A DNA stretch of 64,000 bases from Symsagittifera roscoffensis (Eukaryota; Xenacoelomorpha; Acoela; Convolutidae): positions 73,243,617 through 73,307,616 of the forward strand of contig NC_087063.1 of NCBI RefSeq assembly GCF_963678635.1, written 5' to 3'. How positions within the stretch are numbered: position 1 is the stretch's first letter; each line of letters starts with the position of its first letter. Below, one piece after another: positions 51,280 to 63,954 of this stretch. Below the pieces are notes generated by a model, which saw only the letters and a list, made by a program, of their open reading frames with translations, was not told the DNA's origin and made no database searches. Position numbers and translations under genes: made by a program.

Positions 51280-53660
51280 TTAAAAAACTAGGTGATTCAA
51301 AATTTTCGCATGTCTCGATAAAAAATCAAGGTGCACAGCTAAACGTGGAGGTACGTGTTTGATATTGAATGAATTTTCTATAATGATGCGGCACGATATG
51401 ATTTCAGAAATTGGAATTCGCCCAAAACTTTAGTTGTTTCTCTACTAAATTAAGTGAAAAGAATTTTAAAAAATTTCCCAGGGACTAAAGAAATCTCTTA
51501 AAAAGTGAAGAGTTACGCTTCTAGAGGAACAATTATAAAAACCGGTTCATTCAATTGAATTTTTCATTCAATTCAAAAAGTTTCTAAAACCGGTCACAAA
51601 TTCTAAAAAAAAACGGTCAAAAGACTTTCCAAAATTCACAACTTTTTTTATCTGCGAAAGCAAGTTAAGGCCGTTTAAGCAGAGATAATTCCCAAAACCG
51701 ATTTTCTCGATTGGACAAACCTGAGAAAGGTTCCGGTAGTTTTCCCGTAAAGTCAACCAGTTTCCAATAAATTGTCAAAGTTTCTGAGCTTTGACCTGTT
51801 TGATGGCCAAAACTTTTTTCTTAAACAAACAGGGCATAGTCAATTAAAGACGTAGTCTTTCAACAACCTGCTGTTTCAAATAAACCAATGACATCAGATT
51901 TGGCACGAGAAAGGTCCAAAAAAATGTCAACAAAATGACTCTCGTAGATAACGAACTTTTGATTTGTTGACCGTGTTTTGGAGCTTTTGCGCCAAATATC
52001 CTGCCAAATCTGATATTTCCGAGAATTATAGCTTTGCGTAAAAAAATAGGGCGTAGCCGCTAATGGAGAAAAGATTCATGCAACCTTTAGTTTCGATCGA
52101 ACCCAAAATCTAAGATTTGAAAGGGTAGCTCAAGAGAAGCCAAAAAGTTGTAAAAAACGGTCAAAAAAATCGAAATTTCGAGTTTCTGAGGATCATGAAT
52201 TATTGTGTAAAAAAATTTTGCGCGTAGCTGCTTAAAAAGGATAATTTCCCACAACCCTGGCTTGTAGTTGAAATGAAAATCTCAAATTAGGAACGGTAGT
52301 TTTTGAGGTCGAAAACTTTCAAAAACGTTCCAAAAATAAAAAATTTGACTCTTCCGAGAGCCATATTTTTAGGTACAAATTATGGGCGTAGCATTTCATG
52401 CAGGAGAGCTTTTCAAAACCGTTTTTTCCCTTGAAACTTATAAACTCTGGGGTGTGTTTCCAAGAGGGGAGTGAGAGGGGCGTGTTTCGAAACCGAAAAA
52501 AAAACAATAAAAAATATGTTTTTTTATTGTTTTTTTTTGTTCAAAAATGTTTTATGTTCAAAAATTCCATCACAGACTTTTTCGAAGTCTGTAGACTTTT
52601 AGGCTTGACGAAATTTTTTCTCCAAAAAGCAGGTTAAGGCCGCTTAAGCGAAGAAGAATCCCAAACCGAGGTTTCTCGATTAGACACAACCTGAGTATTG
52701 GCCTGGTAGTTTTCGCGTTAAGTCAATAAGTTTCACAAAAACTGTCAGTTTCGAATCTTTGACTTCCTTGATGGCCATAACTTTTTTTAAACAAACTGGG
52801 CATAGTCAATTATAAAGATAAAAAACGGTCAACAAATGAAAAAACTGACATTTAGAACATCATAGCTTTTTGTGTAAAAAACAGAGCGAAACCGCTTATG
52901 CAGTTGAGATTCACGCAATCTTCAATTCGATTGAATCCAAAATCTCGGATTTGGGAAGGTACTTTGAAAAAAATAAAAAAAATCAAAAAAACTGTCACAA
53001 AAAAATCAGTTTTTTTCCAACATTTTCGGGGGCCAAAAATTTTGTCAAAAATGGGCAGAGTCTCGTATGCAAAAACGCTTCCCACAACCCGTTCTTTTGA
53101 TTGAGACCAAAAGTTCAGATATGGGAGGATTTTCAGGTAAATTTCATAACATTTACAAAAAAAACGATCAAAAAATTGAAATTTGGAAATTTCCGAGGGC
53201 CATAACTTTTGCTGCCAGAAAATTTGGGTGTATGCGTGCAAATGAGTTTCTCATAACCCCTTCTACGAATTGATACCAAAATCTAACACATATCAGGGTA
53301 GTTTTCGAGAATATTCAAAAAGTTTTTTTTTAAATCGTCAAAATCAAAAATTTGATTTTTCCGACAGCGATAACTAAGTGTAAAATTGCGAGTGACCGCC
53401 AATGCAGAAGAGCTTTCTACTCTCTGTTATTTATATTGAACCCACAAAACCAGATTTGAGAGGTTAGTTTTCGATAAAAGTCAAAAAGATTCGTAAAATG
53501 TTCAAAACTCAAAAATTTGACTCTTTCGAGGACCATAGCTACATGTTCATAAAAACTGGACGTAACCGCTTATTCTAGAGATTTTTTCAAAAGCACGCTA
53601 ATCATTGAAACCGAAAACTCAGATTTGAGCGGGGTAGTTTTTGAGAAAAACGAAAAACAA
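51280..53660. repeat. Degenerate satellite-like array, ~170-180-bp unit
   Basis: The phrase order aggccataactttt, gggcgtaaccgctta, cgattgaaaccaaaatctcagatttgg-like, then gtagttttcgag and aaaaactgtcaaa-like recurs roughly every 170-180 bp about ten times, heavily mutated. The first part matches the start of the window (60-1000). Confidence 0.65.
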
Positions 53661-54227
53661 TAATAAAAATGGTTCATATATTCGCCCACAGACTTTTTTT
53701 GAAGGCTCAAGGATTAGGTAAGAAGAGACTCTAGGTGAGTAGGCATACAAGGGAGTAGGCTACCTTTCAATCGATAGCCCTTTTTTGAAAATCAGTAGTA
53801 ATTTCTGTTGCAATAAAAAAGAAACATTTCCAAAACGAAAACGAAATTTCAACGAAACGATTGGTACACATACAACAAGCTTGAAAAGCGCGGAGAGGAG
53901 TGGCAACATTGTTTTTCCTTCAAACGGCCCGAAACTTGGTCATTAAGCCGATAAAAAATAGGCCGAAATGATGTGGGCCGGGGAAGTTTTTTAGCGAAGC
54001 AAAATAAAACAAAGGGAATACTAAGTTTCGGTAAGTGAAATTACAAATTGCAGGAGCAAATCAAACTCTAAAAGGCAACACTTAAGAAAACTACGCTCAT
54101 CAAAAAAAATCGATTCCAACATGTGACAACTAAATAACTAAGCCGACAGCAGACAAGTAGACAAATAATTGGCAGAGTTTTATTTGACACAGAATATGTA
54201 CCGTTTGAAAAAAAAACAGGCCCTGGT

Positions 54228-54305
54228 CAGATTCGAACCCAGGTCTTTGCAGTGTAAGGCATATTCCTTAGCTCCAGGCTAAGTTTCCCGGGAACGCTAA
54301 GAAAT
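54228..54305 (-). repeat. tRNA-like sequence followed by T-run
   Basis: The reverse complement has cttagcctggagctaagg (A-box-like) and GGTTCGAATCT (B-box-like), followed within ten bases by a run of nine T that could stop polymerase III. The T stem has mismatches. It is a candidate tRNA-derived element. Confidence 0.4.
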
Positions 54306-54399
54306 TTGAATAGATGATGAAATAAGGTAGAGATGAGAAAATAAATTCGAAGGGAAATTCAAAACATAGCCAACAGACAGTTGGAAACGATTCAATTGA

Positions 54400-54720
54400 A
54401 GCAAAGTAAAAAAAAACGTCATCATTAAGGTGCTTTAACCCTCTTGAACTTCAAGATGAACTTATGATTAACACTTTCATGAGAACATTAACTCTGGATC
54501 ATTTGATAAACATAAACATGAGAAAACTGGATCAATAGGCAAAGTTTTTATACCGCTGGGAAATCTAAAATTTTAATTCAACTTTCGAAAACGAAGATTT
54601 TCAACTTTCACGTTTTCGCGTCATTTCCACGTTCGTTTTGAAGATTGCAATTTAATTTACTTTCAGCCGATGAATTTAAATTGAACTCAAACAATGCATA
54701 TAAACCTAAAGGCACTCGTA
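54400..54720. repeat. Dispersed ~350-bp repeat copy, diverged
   Basis: It carries aggtgctttaaccctcttgaa, actggatcaataggcaaa and cgctgggaaatct in the family order seen at 57120-57500. Confidence 0.45.
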
Positions 54721-55477
54721 TGTATGAATGCACATCTGTAGTTATTAGAACTATTAAAGACTTTCTTGAGAAGTAATCACCAAGACCTCACTACCTTCAC
54801 CTACCCTTAAGTTAACAACCAAAAAAATGAGAATGAAAAAATTACACACTGTCTGAGCTAAACGTCGCACCACTAGCGATACATCATAAACATTGCATGT
54901 CACGCTAGCCGAAAAAATGCTAGTCAAAAAATGGATAGAAAAATGCCGAAAATGATTCCTAACGAAAATTTTTTGTTTGTCTCGAAAATAGGTCAAGAAA
55001 AACACTTGCCAGCAATGAAACAATAATGAGGTCGCTGATAAGACGGAAAATCTTGAAAAGACACCCGTTGACCTAAACAAAAAAGCTCAAAAAGCTATAA
55101 AAAACTTAAAAACTCGCATACCCCGAAATAATTTCCAAACTAGCCTTTTCAAGAATTGCATTTCCCCAGCATACACATGAAAAGTTTTTATCGCCCTTCA
55201 AACGACATCATTTAAGGAGACTAAATTGATATAACATGATCCGAACAATTTAAAACCTACTAAACAGGTAATAGAAAAAAAACAAAGGAAAAAATAAAAG
55301 GTTAAACAGAGACGAACGCCAATTATGAGTCTAAATAAATGCTAGGTGACGCAAGCCAATTATGACGTATTGGCGGTACCAGTCAATTTGAAACAAAAGA
55401 AATTTATCACTAACATGCCTCAATTTATAGAGCGGGCACAATTTAACTAGCATACGAAAACTAGCATACGAAAAAAC

Positions 55478-55560
55478 ATCCGACCCTGACATGGTTCGAA
55501 CCCTCTTATTTTGTTGTGGGTCTCCTTCCCTACCTCTACGCTACAGATCCATGATGCCTT
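55478..55560 (-). repeat. tRNA-like sequence followed by T-run
   Basis: The reverse complement contains tgtagcgtagaggtaggg (A-box-like) and GGTTCGAACCA (B box), then a run of six T within about 20 bases. Arms are imperfect and the anticodon is ambiguous. Confidence 0.4.
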
Positions 55561-56502
55561 TAAGCTAAAGTGCTATTTGTAATATAATAGTGTGTTAATA
55601 TCCTTAGCATTGGCTGTACTTAATAGCTGGTATTGATAAAAACGAACTTTCAAAATGCACAATAATATTTGCAACTTACGATGGAAAAAAAGAGAGTTCA
55701 AACTATCACAAAAGCTTCGCTTGTGTAAATAACTATAAAAAATCATAGAACGTTTTAAAAATATAAATGCTCAGAATATATCAGCGAATTTGATATTTCA
55801 TTTGTTTCGATAGCGTTTCGTAAGATGGTACATATATTTTTTTAACCGGCGGGTAACTGGCAACCGGCGGGTATGATTGTCTTGGACCGGCGGTTAAATA
55901 TTTTAGTTTCTTTTTGCAGCCTGACGAATGCTTGTGAACAGTGAAAACTGCCAGGCGGGGATTTAGCTATGCTATGTCTTATCTAGTCCTTAGTTCAAAA
56001 TATCCGACCGAAGTTATTAAGGTGAATATGATATGTTTGTCGGGTTCTAGATATCGAGATTCTTAACTGTGGAGATTCGTAACTGAGTCAAAGCATCTTC
56101 ATCTGTAAATTCATAAAATCAGTTGTGAAAGACGAGCTCACGGAGGTTGAATAGTTTCGCTGCGTCAAATTAAACATGAGTGAAGACTAGTCAAAACGAT
56201 TTTTTCTTCGTATGACGCTACGCGACTCGTTTTCCTGGAGTGAATATTTCAACTCAAACCTGATAAACATGACTTGTTTTCTGAATGGTTCACGTTGAAA
56301 GTCAAGCTTTAACGACTTCAAAACTGAAGTCAGTTCTATTTTTTGGCTAAAATATGACCTTTCTGAATTCTTGGTTAGCTTGAAAATTGAATTATTTGCA
56401 CTTGAAAAAAGCAAAAACATGAGACTTGGCCCCTCAGTGCAAAAATCTTCGATGCATGTACATTCAAACGAGGCATTACAAACTTGGATGTGTTATTGAC
56501 AG

Positions 56503-56666
56503 GTTACACGAGTGTGTTGACCAGTGATTCCTCGGCTGATAATCGAATTTACTCTTGGATGCCATGTGGAACTATTTCTAGTCTACCCAGTGCAGCATGT
56601 GCTGGATCCAAAGGATGCCAACAGGATGGAATCCAATACAACCCCATGGGCGACCCAACTGGAGCA
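56503..56666 (+). CDS. Isolated coding exon, cysteine-rich, possibly MRH-like
   Basis: The acceptor ttattgacag and donor gtgaga bound 164 bases (phase 1 to 0). The peptide includes ADNRIYSWMPCG, then PSAACAGSKGCQQDG and YNPMGDPTG. The spacing of Y-x-W-x-P-C, a second C and a GCQ motif recalls mannose-6-phosphate-receptor-homology or ATG27-type lumenal domains, but this is a weak resemblance. A possible next exon follows a 44-bp intron at 56711 with a good tttttgcag acceptor, and reads ten codons to a stop. I did not find the exons upstream. Confidence 0.5.
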
Positions 56667-57119
56667 GTGAGAAAACATCATTTTAATTCTTCAATTACCT
56701 TTTTTTGCAGAATTCTTCGATTATGCGGAACTCGATAAAATAGTGTAACTGAAAAACCAGTAGCCAAAAATGGAAGTTCCATTTAAAATTATTTCAGCTA
56801 TTTCTCCTTGCCCCAACAATTAAAGTTTTGTGATAGCCATATCGAAGAAAAAAAAATTAATATGGACAAAATCTAAAGCAAATTGTAAAGAGTGATTCCA
56901 AGTCCAATTGACAATTGGATGCCGACTCTGATACCGTCAATTTGACTCCGCAATTTCTGAGTTTAACAAGTAAATGCAGACGAACCAGCTGCAAACTCAG
57001 TTTCAAATCAGGCTTCTTGCATCTTGAATTATAACCGCAGACTGCTCATTTGAAAGCCACATAAACGCAACAAAAATAAATATCAGGGGCACTTTTCTAA
57101 GACCTTTTCCAACTCATCT

Positions 57120-57500
57120 GGACAGTTAGAAAAAGAGTAATTAACGCCAGGAAACAGACAAAAACTTTTTTTGAGAAAAACTTTTGAGTTGTAAATAAAA
57201 ATATATGCCATTAAAGCTCTTTGTATTTCGCAAACAATTTATTATTGGTGCTTTTTTTGTTAAAATTAACCAAATTTGCGAAAACTGGATAAACAAGCAA
57301 TTTTTAATTTCGCTGGGAAATCCTGATAATAAAATACCATTGTCTAAATAAGAAGTCGATCACATTTTTCGTGACGTTACAATTGTTGCTGTTCGATAGT
57401 GGAGTTTGCCTTCCTTTTAACAAAGGAAATGAAGCGAACATCAAAAGAAAGCAAAAGTCAAACTGCGAAAAATCAAGTTTGAACGTGAACAAATCACCAA
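57120..57500. repeat. Dispersed ~350-bp repeat copy with TATA-like end
   Basis: It contains ccattaaagctctttg, aataagaagtcgatc, ttgctgttcgatagtggag and ccttccttttaacaa, then ccaaggactatataagag. It is the best preserved copy of the family. Confidence 0.6.
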
Positions 57501-57630
57501 GGACTATATAAGAGTACTCAAAACGTACTAAGAAACGAAAATTCTGTGAAACACACTCTTGTACGCTGTTATTTTGTTTAAAACAATTCAGAGAAAACAC
57601 CAAAAACAAACAATTAAACGGATGTACTTA

Positions 57631-57667
57631 ACAATCTCCCCTCTTTCAAGAAAGGGGATGAGATTGT
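57631..57667. repeat. 37-bp perfect-armed hairpin
   Basis: ACAATCTC at 57631-57638 pairs with GAGATTGT at 57660-57667, and CTTTC with GAAAG in the centre. Isolated, with no neighbouring gene end that would make it a terminator. Confidence 0.5.
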
Positions 57668-58646
57668 TCGATAGATTGAGTTAGTTGAGTATACCACCAA
57701 TTAGAATGCAGCAAAAACAGAATTTTCAATAGAAGTCTCTAGAACTAATTTACTGTTTTATTTAGAGGGGTGGAAACTCTTTTGCAGATACCACAGGGGA
57801 AATTGATAAGTACAATTAATAAAAATCCACTGGAAACTAGATTCAATTGCCAAATCTTGACAGATCTTTTGCTACATCTGAGTGAAAATTCTGGATTCGC
57901 TTTTACTATCTTTCATTATTCTGACAAAACTCTTCTCTTTTACTACAGCTGAGTGACAATTCAGGATTCAATTGAAAAATTTTGACACATCTTTTGCTAC
58001 CTTGCTTCAATAGTTTCTATCTATCAATCGTATTAAAATCTCGGTTTCTATGATATTTGAAGGCTTTATCTTACTTGTTCGTTTTCATCTTTTCTAGAAG
58101 CAATTAAAGTTTCTGACGACCTTGGTTCACTCCTAATCGTTAAATAAAGCTTATACTGATTTGTAGTTTCTTTTTTCTTTATTCAATTCACTTAACCTCA
58201 TTTTTACTCCGACTTATTTACAAATGCCTGCTAGACGCTCAACAATCAAATCCACGAATTTAAGCAAAACCAGTTGCACGAAATTCGTGAAATTTGTCAA
58301 ACTGGTTCCATGGGCCATATGTTTCCCTCTCCAACGAAGATGCAGCACGGATGCGAAAACATAAAAACTGCCTCTGGGTTTGTAACAGCTGTTTAGACGA
58401 ACTTATTTTCTAGCGATGCAAGGTTGGTTACACTAATTAAATCTAAACATGAGGAGCAACCAGTTGACATAAATAGACATTGGACACATAGTTAATCATT
58501 TAGTTGAACAAAACAGTTGAAAAAGCGTTCTCTCACACTCTACCCTTATACTCTGAAAGCATTCAATACTGTTCAAAGAGCATAATTTCTTCCCTGAAAA
58601 CAACTTCAATATATCCGTTATTCCAGAAAGATGGGACAGTTATAAC

Positions 58647-58931
58647 ATGAGAATAAGCAACGATTCAAATGCTCTTGAAAAAACTTTAAGCAATATCGTC
58701 CTCGCTGTTGACGGCAATAAAAATTCAGGACGGCGGTTCGGTCAATCAGTTAATCTTAAAACTAGTCATCGAAATAGAAGACCCATCCTTGTTAGAGTCT
58801 CCACATTCCACTTTATAAACAAATGTTCTGTACGAGGTCACAAATTGAAAAGTTTCGAATCACCTGTCTTTATTAAAAATTTCTATCCTCCTCTAATCGC
58901 GAAAGTGAAAAAAGAAATTCTTGCTAAATGA
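58647..58931 (+). pseudogene. Non-LTR ORF1-like fragment, unit 1
   Basis: The 94-codon frame includes RRFGQSVN, then RRPILVRVSTFHF and KLKSFESPVFI. This follows the R-x-G...RPIxVRF...LK...I pattern of L1/CR1-type ORF1 proteins, which bind element RNA. The frame is open upstream of the ATG for some 30 codons. Confidence 0.5.
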
Positions 58932-59138
58932 TATCAAGTTTAGAATCAAGAATTCAAAACTAAAGCTGATTTACGCGCCAAGAAACTGCTGCTATTTTAC
59001 AAACGCTAACTAGGGCCGATAAATCTTGATTGACTATTAATTGTTAACAGCCCAACTGTCAGTCTATACAAAGCCTGAACAAAATTTATTACGATACCTT
59101 TACACCAACAGTTAACCGTTATCTTTCCTAATGAAAGC

Positions 59139-59655
59139 GTGGCTATCCGAAGTTTTTCTAGGTTCTTCTTTCTGCAGTGTCACAAGATCCAATCGAATAT
59201 ACGTTTTACATGGCGGAATCTTGATTGCTTCTTCAGATATCAGTGCATCCATCTCGGACATCTTTTGACCTCTTCATCAATAGGTTTCATCATCTTAGTT
59301 TATAACCCACCATTCTCGTCGACATATCACATTGACTATCAAACAATTAGCGAATGCTTGCAGACTTATGTCAACTTTACCATGTTAAGTTTCTGGTCAT
59401 TCAAGTTTTTCAGTCTTCTTCTGAGGTGAATTTTAATTACCAGGACTTGACTCGGACTGACTTACCTCTGCAGCGATTCATTTGAAAAAGATTTGATTCT
59501 TTATTTGCGGACCATAATTTTCATAAATTAGACCATCAGCCTACTCATCGAAACATTTTGGATTTGATAATAAGTCATGTTGATAGTTTGTCTAGCTCTG
59601 TAGCTACAGTCTCAATATCGGACCACTTCACAGTCAACTAACTTCCAATTAAAGT
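59139..59655 (+). pseudogene. Degraded AP-endonuclease fragment, unit 1
   Basis: In shifting frames it shows HGGILIASSD, then IILVYNPPFSSTYHID, VNFNYQDL (a decayed GDFN-type motif), QPTHRNILDLII and finally ISDHFTVN. These follow the order of exonuclease/endonuclease/phosphatase motifs in non-LTR retrotransposons. Frameshifts and stops make it non-functional. Confidence 0.6.
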
Positions 59656-60027
59656 TAAACACTGAGTATCCCATTCACTGTTCCTCTATTTCCCGGTCAT
59701 CTTGGGACGATGAGCTCTTCAACTTAAACTTAAAAAAAAACATGAAAAAAGCCTGTGGGTTTGTAACAGCTGTTTAGTCGAACTTATTCTCTAGCGACGC
59801 AAGGTTGGTTCCACTAATGAAATCTAAACATGAGGAGCAACCAGTTGACATAAATAGACATTGGACACATAGTTAATCGTTCAATTGATCAAAACAGTTG
59901 AGAAAGCGTTCTCTCACGCTCTGCCCTTATACTCTGAAAGCATTCAATACTGTTCAAAGAGCATAATTTCTTCGATTAAAACAACTTCAATATAACCGTT
60001 ATTCCAGAAAGATGGGACAGTTATAAC

Positions 60028-60249
60028 ATGAGAATAAGCAACGATTCAAATGCTCTTGACACAACTTTAAGCAAAATCGTCCTCGCCGTTGACGGCAATA
60101 TAAATTCAGAACGGCGGTTCGGTCAATCATTTAATCTTAAAACTAGTCATCGAAATAGAAGACGCATCCTTGTTAGAGTCTCCACATTCCACTTTATAAA
60201 CAAATGTTTTGTACGAGGTCACAAATTGAAAAGTTTCGAATCACCTTGA
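60028..60249 (+). pseudogene. Non-LTR ORF1-like fragment, unit 2 (truncated)
   Basis: Same product as in unit 1, cut after KSFESP by the deletion specific to this unit. An endonuclease relic follows at about 60369-60870. Confidence 0.5.
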
Positions 60250-61256
60250 CTCAATAAAGTTAATTCTTAACAGCCCAACTGTCAGTCTATACAAAGCCTG
60301 AACAAACTTCAAAATCTATCACGATACCTTTACACCAACAGTTAACCGTTATCTTTCCTAATGAAAACGTGGCTATCCGAAGTTTTTCTAGGTTTTTCTT
60401 TCTGCAGTGTCACAAGATCCAATCAAATATACGTTGTACATGGCGGAATCTTGATTGCTTCTTCAGATATCAGTGTATCCATCTCGGACATCTTTTGACC
60501 TCTTCATCAATAGGTTTCATCATCTTAGTTTATAACCCACCATTCTCGTCGACATATCACATTGACTATCGAACAATTAGCGAACGCTTGCAGACTTATG
60601 TCAACTTTACCATGTTAAGCTTCTGGTCATTCAAGTTCTTCAGTCTTCTTCTGAGGTGAATTTTAATTACCAGGACTTGACTCGGACTGACTTACCTCTG
60701 CAGCGATTCATTTGAAAAAGATTTGATTCTTTATTTGCGGACCATAATTTTCATAAATTAGACCATCAACCTACTCATCGAAACATTTTGGATTTGATAA
60801 TATGTCATGTTGATAGTTTGTCTAGCTCTGTAGCTACAGTCTCAATATCGGACCACTTCACAGTCAACTAACTTCCAATTAAAGTTAAACAATGAGTATC
60901 CCATTCACTGTTCCTCTATTTCCCGGTCATCTTGGGACGATGAGCTCTTCAACTAGAACTTAAAAAAACATGAAAAAAAGCCTCTGGGTTTGTAACAGCT
61001 GTTTAGGCGAACTTATTCTCTAGCGATGCAAGGTTGGTTACACTAATGAAATCTAAACATGAGGAGCAACCAGTTGACATAAATAGACATTGGACACATA
61101 GTTAATCGTTCAATTGATCAAAACAGTTGAGAAAGCGTTCTCTGACGCTCTGCCCTTATACTCTGAAAGCATTCAATACTGTTCAAAGAGCATAATTTCT
61201 TCGATGAAAACAACTTCAATATAACCGTTATTCCAGAAAGATGGGACAGTTATAAC

Positions 61257-61541
61257 ATGAGAATAAGCAACGATTCAAATGCTCTTGACAAAACTTTAAG
61301 CAATATCGTCCTCGCTGTTGACGGCAATATAAATCCAGAACGACGGTTCGGTCAATCATTTAATCTTAAAACTAGTCATCGAAATAGAAGACCCATCCTT
61401 GTTAGAGTCTCCACATTCCACTTTATAAACAAATGTTCTGTACGAGGTCACAAATTGAAAAGTTTCGAATCACCTGTCTTTATTAAAAATTTATATCCTC
61501 CTCTGATCGCGAAAGAGAAAAAGGAAATTCTTGCTAAATGA
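61257..61541 (+). pseudogene. Non-LTR ORF1-like fragment, unit 3
   Basis: 94 codons, identical in protein to unit 4. The endonuclease relic follows at about 61760-62275, with the same stops as the other units. Shared lesions mean the fragment was already dead when amplified. Confidence 0.5.
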
Positions 61542-62651
61542 TATCATGTTTAGAATGAAGAATTCAAAACTAAAGCTAATTTACGCGCCAAGAATCTGCA
61601 GCTATTTTACAAACGCTAACTAGGGCCGATAAACCTTGATTGACTCATAAAGTTAATTGTTAACAGCTCAATTGTCAGTCTATATGAAGTCTGAACAAAC
61701 TTCAAAATTTATTACGATACCTTTACACCAACAGTTAATCGTTATCTTTCCTAATGAAAACGTGGCTATCCGAAGTTTTTCTAGGTTCTTCTTTCTGCAG
61801 TGTCACAAGATCCAATCGAATATACGGTGTACATGGCGGAATCTTGATTGCTTCTTCAGATATCAGTGCATCTATGTCGGACATCTTTTGACCTCTTCAT
61901 CAATAGGTTTCAGCATCTTAGTTTATAACCCACTATTCTCGTCGACATATCACATTGACTATAAAACAATTAGCGAATGCTTCCAGACTTATGTCAACTT
62001 TACCATGCTAAACTTCTGGTCGTTCAACTTTTTCAGTCTTCTTCTGAGGTGAATTTTAATTACCAGGACTTGACTCGGACTGACTTACTTCTGAAGCAAT
62101 TCATTTGAAAATGATTTGATTCTTTTATTTGAGGACCAAAATTTTAATAAATTAGTCCATCAACTTACTCATCGAAACATTTTGAATTTGATAATAAGTC
62201 ATGTTGATAGTTTGTCTAGCTCTGTAGCTACAGTCTCAATATCGGACCACTTCACAGTCAACTAACTTCCAATTAAAGTTAAACAATGAGTATCCCATTC
62301 ACTGTTCCTCTATTTCCCGGTCATCTTGGGACGATGAGCTCTTCAACTAGAACTTAAAAAAAACATGAAAAAAAGCCTCTGGGTTTGTAACAGCTGTTTA
62401 GGCGAACTTATTCTCTAGCGATGCAAGGTTGGTTACACTAATGAAATCTAAACATGAGGAGCAACCAGTTGACATAAATAGACATTGGACACATAGTTAA
62501 TCGTTCAATTGATCAAAACAGTTGAGAAAGCGTTCTCTGACGCTCTGCCCTTATACTCTGAAAGCATTCAATACTGTTCAAAGAGCATAATTTCTTCGAT
62601 GAAAACAACTTCAATATAACCGTTATTCCAGAAAAATGGGACAGTTATAAC

Positions 62652-62936
62652 ATGAGAATAAGCAACGATTCAAATGCTCTTGACAAAACTTTAAGCAATA
62701 TCGTCCTCGCTGTTGACGGCAATATAAATCCAGAACGGCGGTTCGGTCAATCATTTAATCTTAAAACTAGTCATCGAAATAGAAGACCCATCCTTGTTAG
62801 AGTCTCCACATTCCACTTTATAAACAAATGTTCTGTACGAGGTCACAAATTGAAAAGTTTCGAATCACCTGTCTTTATTAAAAATTTATATCCTCCTCTG
62901 ATCGCGAAAGAGAAAAAGGAAATTCTTGCTAAATGA
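62652..62936 (+). pseudogene. Non-LTR ORF1-like fragment, unit 4
   Basis: Identical protein to unit 3. The endonuclease relic is at about 63155-63660. Confidence 0.5.
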
Positions 62937-63954
62937 TATCATGTTTAGAATGAAGAATTCAAAACTAAAGCTAATTTACGCGCCAAGAATCTGCAGCTAT
63001 TTTACAAACGCTAACTAGGGCCGATAAACCTTGATTGACTCATAAAGTTAATTGTTAACAGCTCAATTGTCAGTCTATATGAAGTCTGAACAAACTTCAA
63101 AATTTATTACGATACCTTTACACCAACAGTTAATCGTTATCTTTCCTAATGAAAACGTGGCTATCCGAAGTTTTTCTAGGTTCTTCTTTCTGCAGTGTCA
63201 CAAGATCCAATCGAATATACGGTGTACATGGCGGAATCTTGATTGCTTCTTCAGATATCAGTGCATCTATGTCGGACATCTTTTGACCTCTTCATCAATA
63301 GGTTTCAGCATCTTAGTTTATAACCCAATATTCTCGTCGACATATCACATTGACTATAAAACAATTAGCGAATGCTTCCAGACTTATGTCAACTTTACCA
63401 TGCTAAACTTCTGGTCGTTCAACTTTTTCAGTCTTCTTCTGAGGTGAATTTTAATTACCAGGACTTGACTCGGACTGACTTACTTCTGAAGCAATTCATT
63501 TGAAAATGATTTGATTCTTTTATTTGAGGACCAAAATTTTAATAAATTAGTCCATCAACTTACTCATCGAAACATTTTGGATTTGATAATAAGTCATGTT
63601 GATAGTGTGTCTAGCTCTGTAGCTACAGTCTCAATATCGGATAGCTTCACAGTCAACTAACTTCCAATTAAAGTTATGCACTGAGTATCGCATTCACTGT
63701 TCCTCTATTTCCCGGTCATCTTGGGACGATTAGCTCTTCATCTTGAACCTTAAAAAAACATGAAAATTGCCTCTGGGTTTGTAACAGCTGTTTAGGCGAA
63801 CTCGTTCTCTAGCAATGCAAGGTTGGTTACACTAATTAAATCTAAACATGGGGAGCAACCAGTTGACATAAAGACACATAGTTAATCGTTCAATTGATCA
63901 AAACAGTTGAGAAAGCGTTCTCTCACGCTCTGCCCTTATACTCTGAAAGCATTC

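Noticed and set aside
59139-59429. Repeated 96-131-codon frames SFSRFFFLQCHKIQ... in each array unit
   Set aside because: The endonuclease motifs are spread over other frames. Only the VYNPPFSS stretch of this frame is genuine, so it is a frameshift composite and not a protein.
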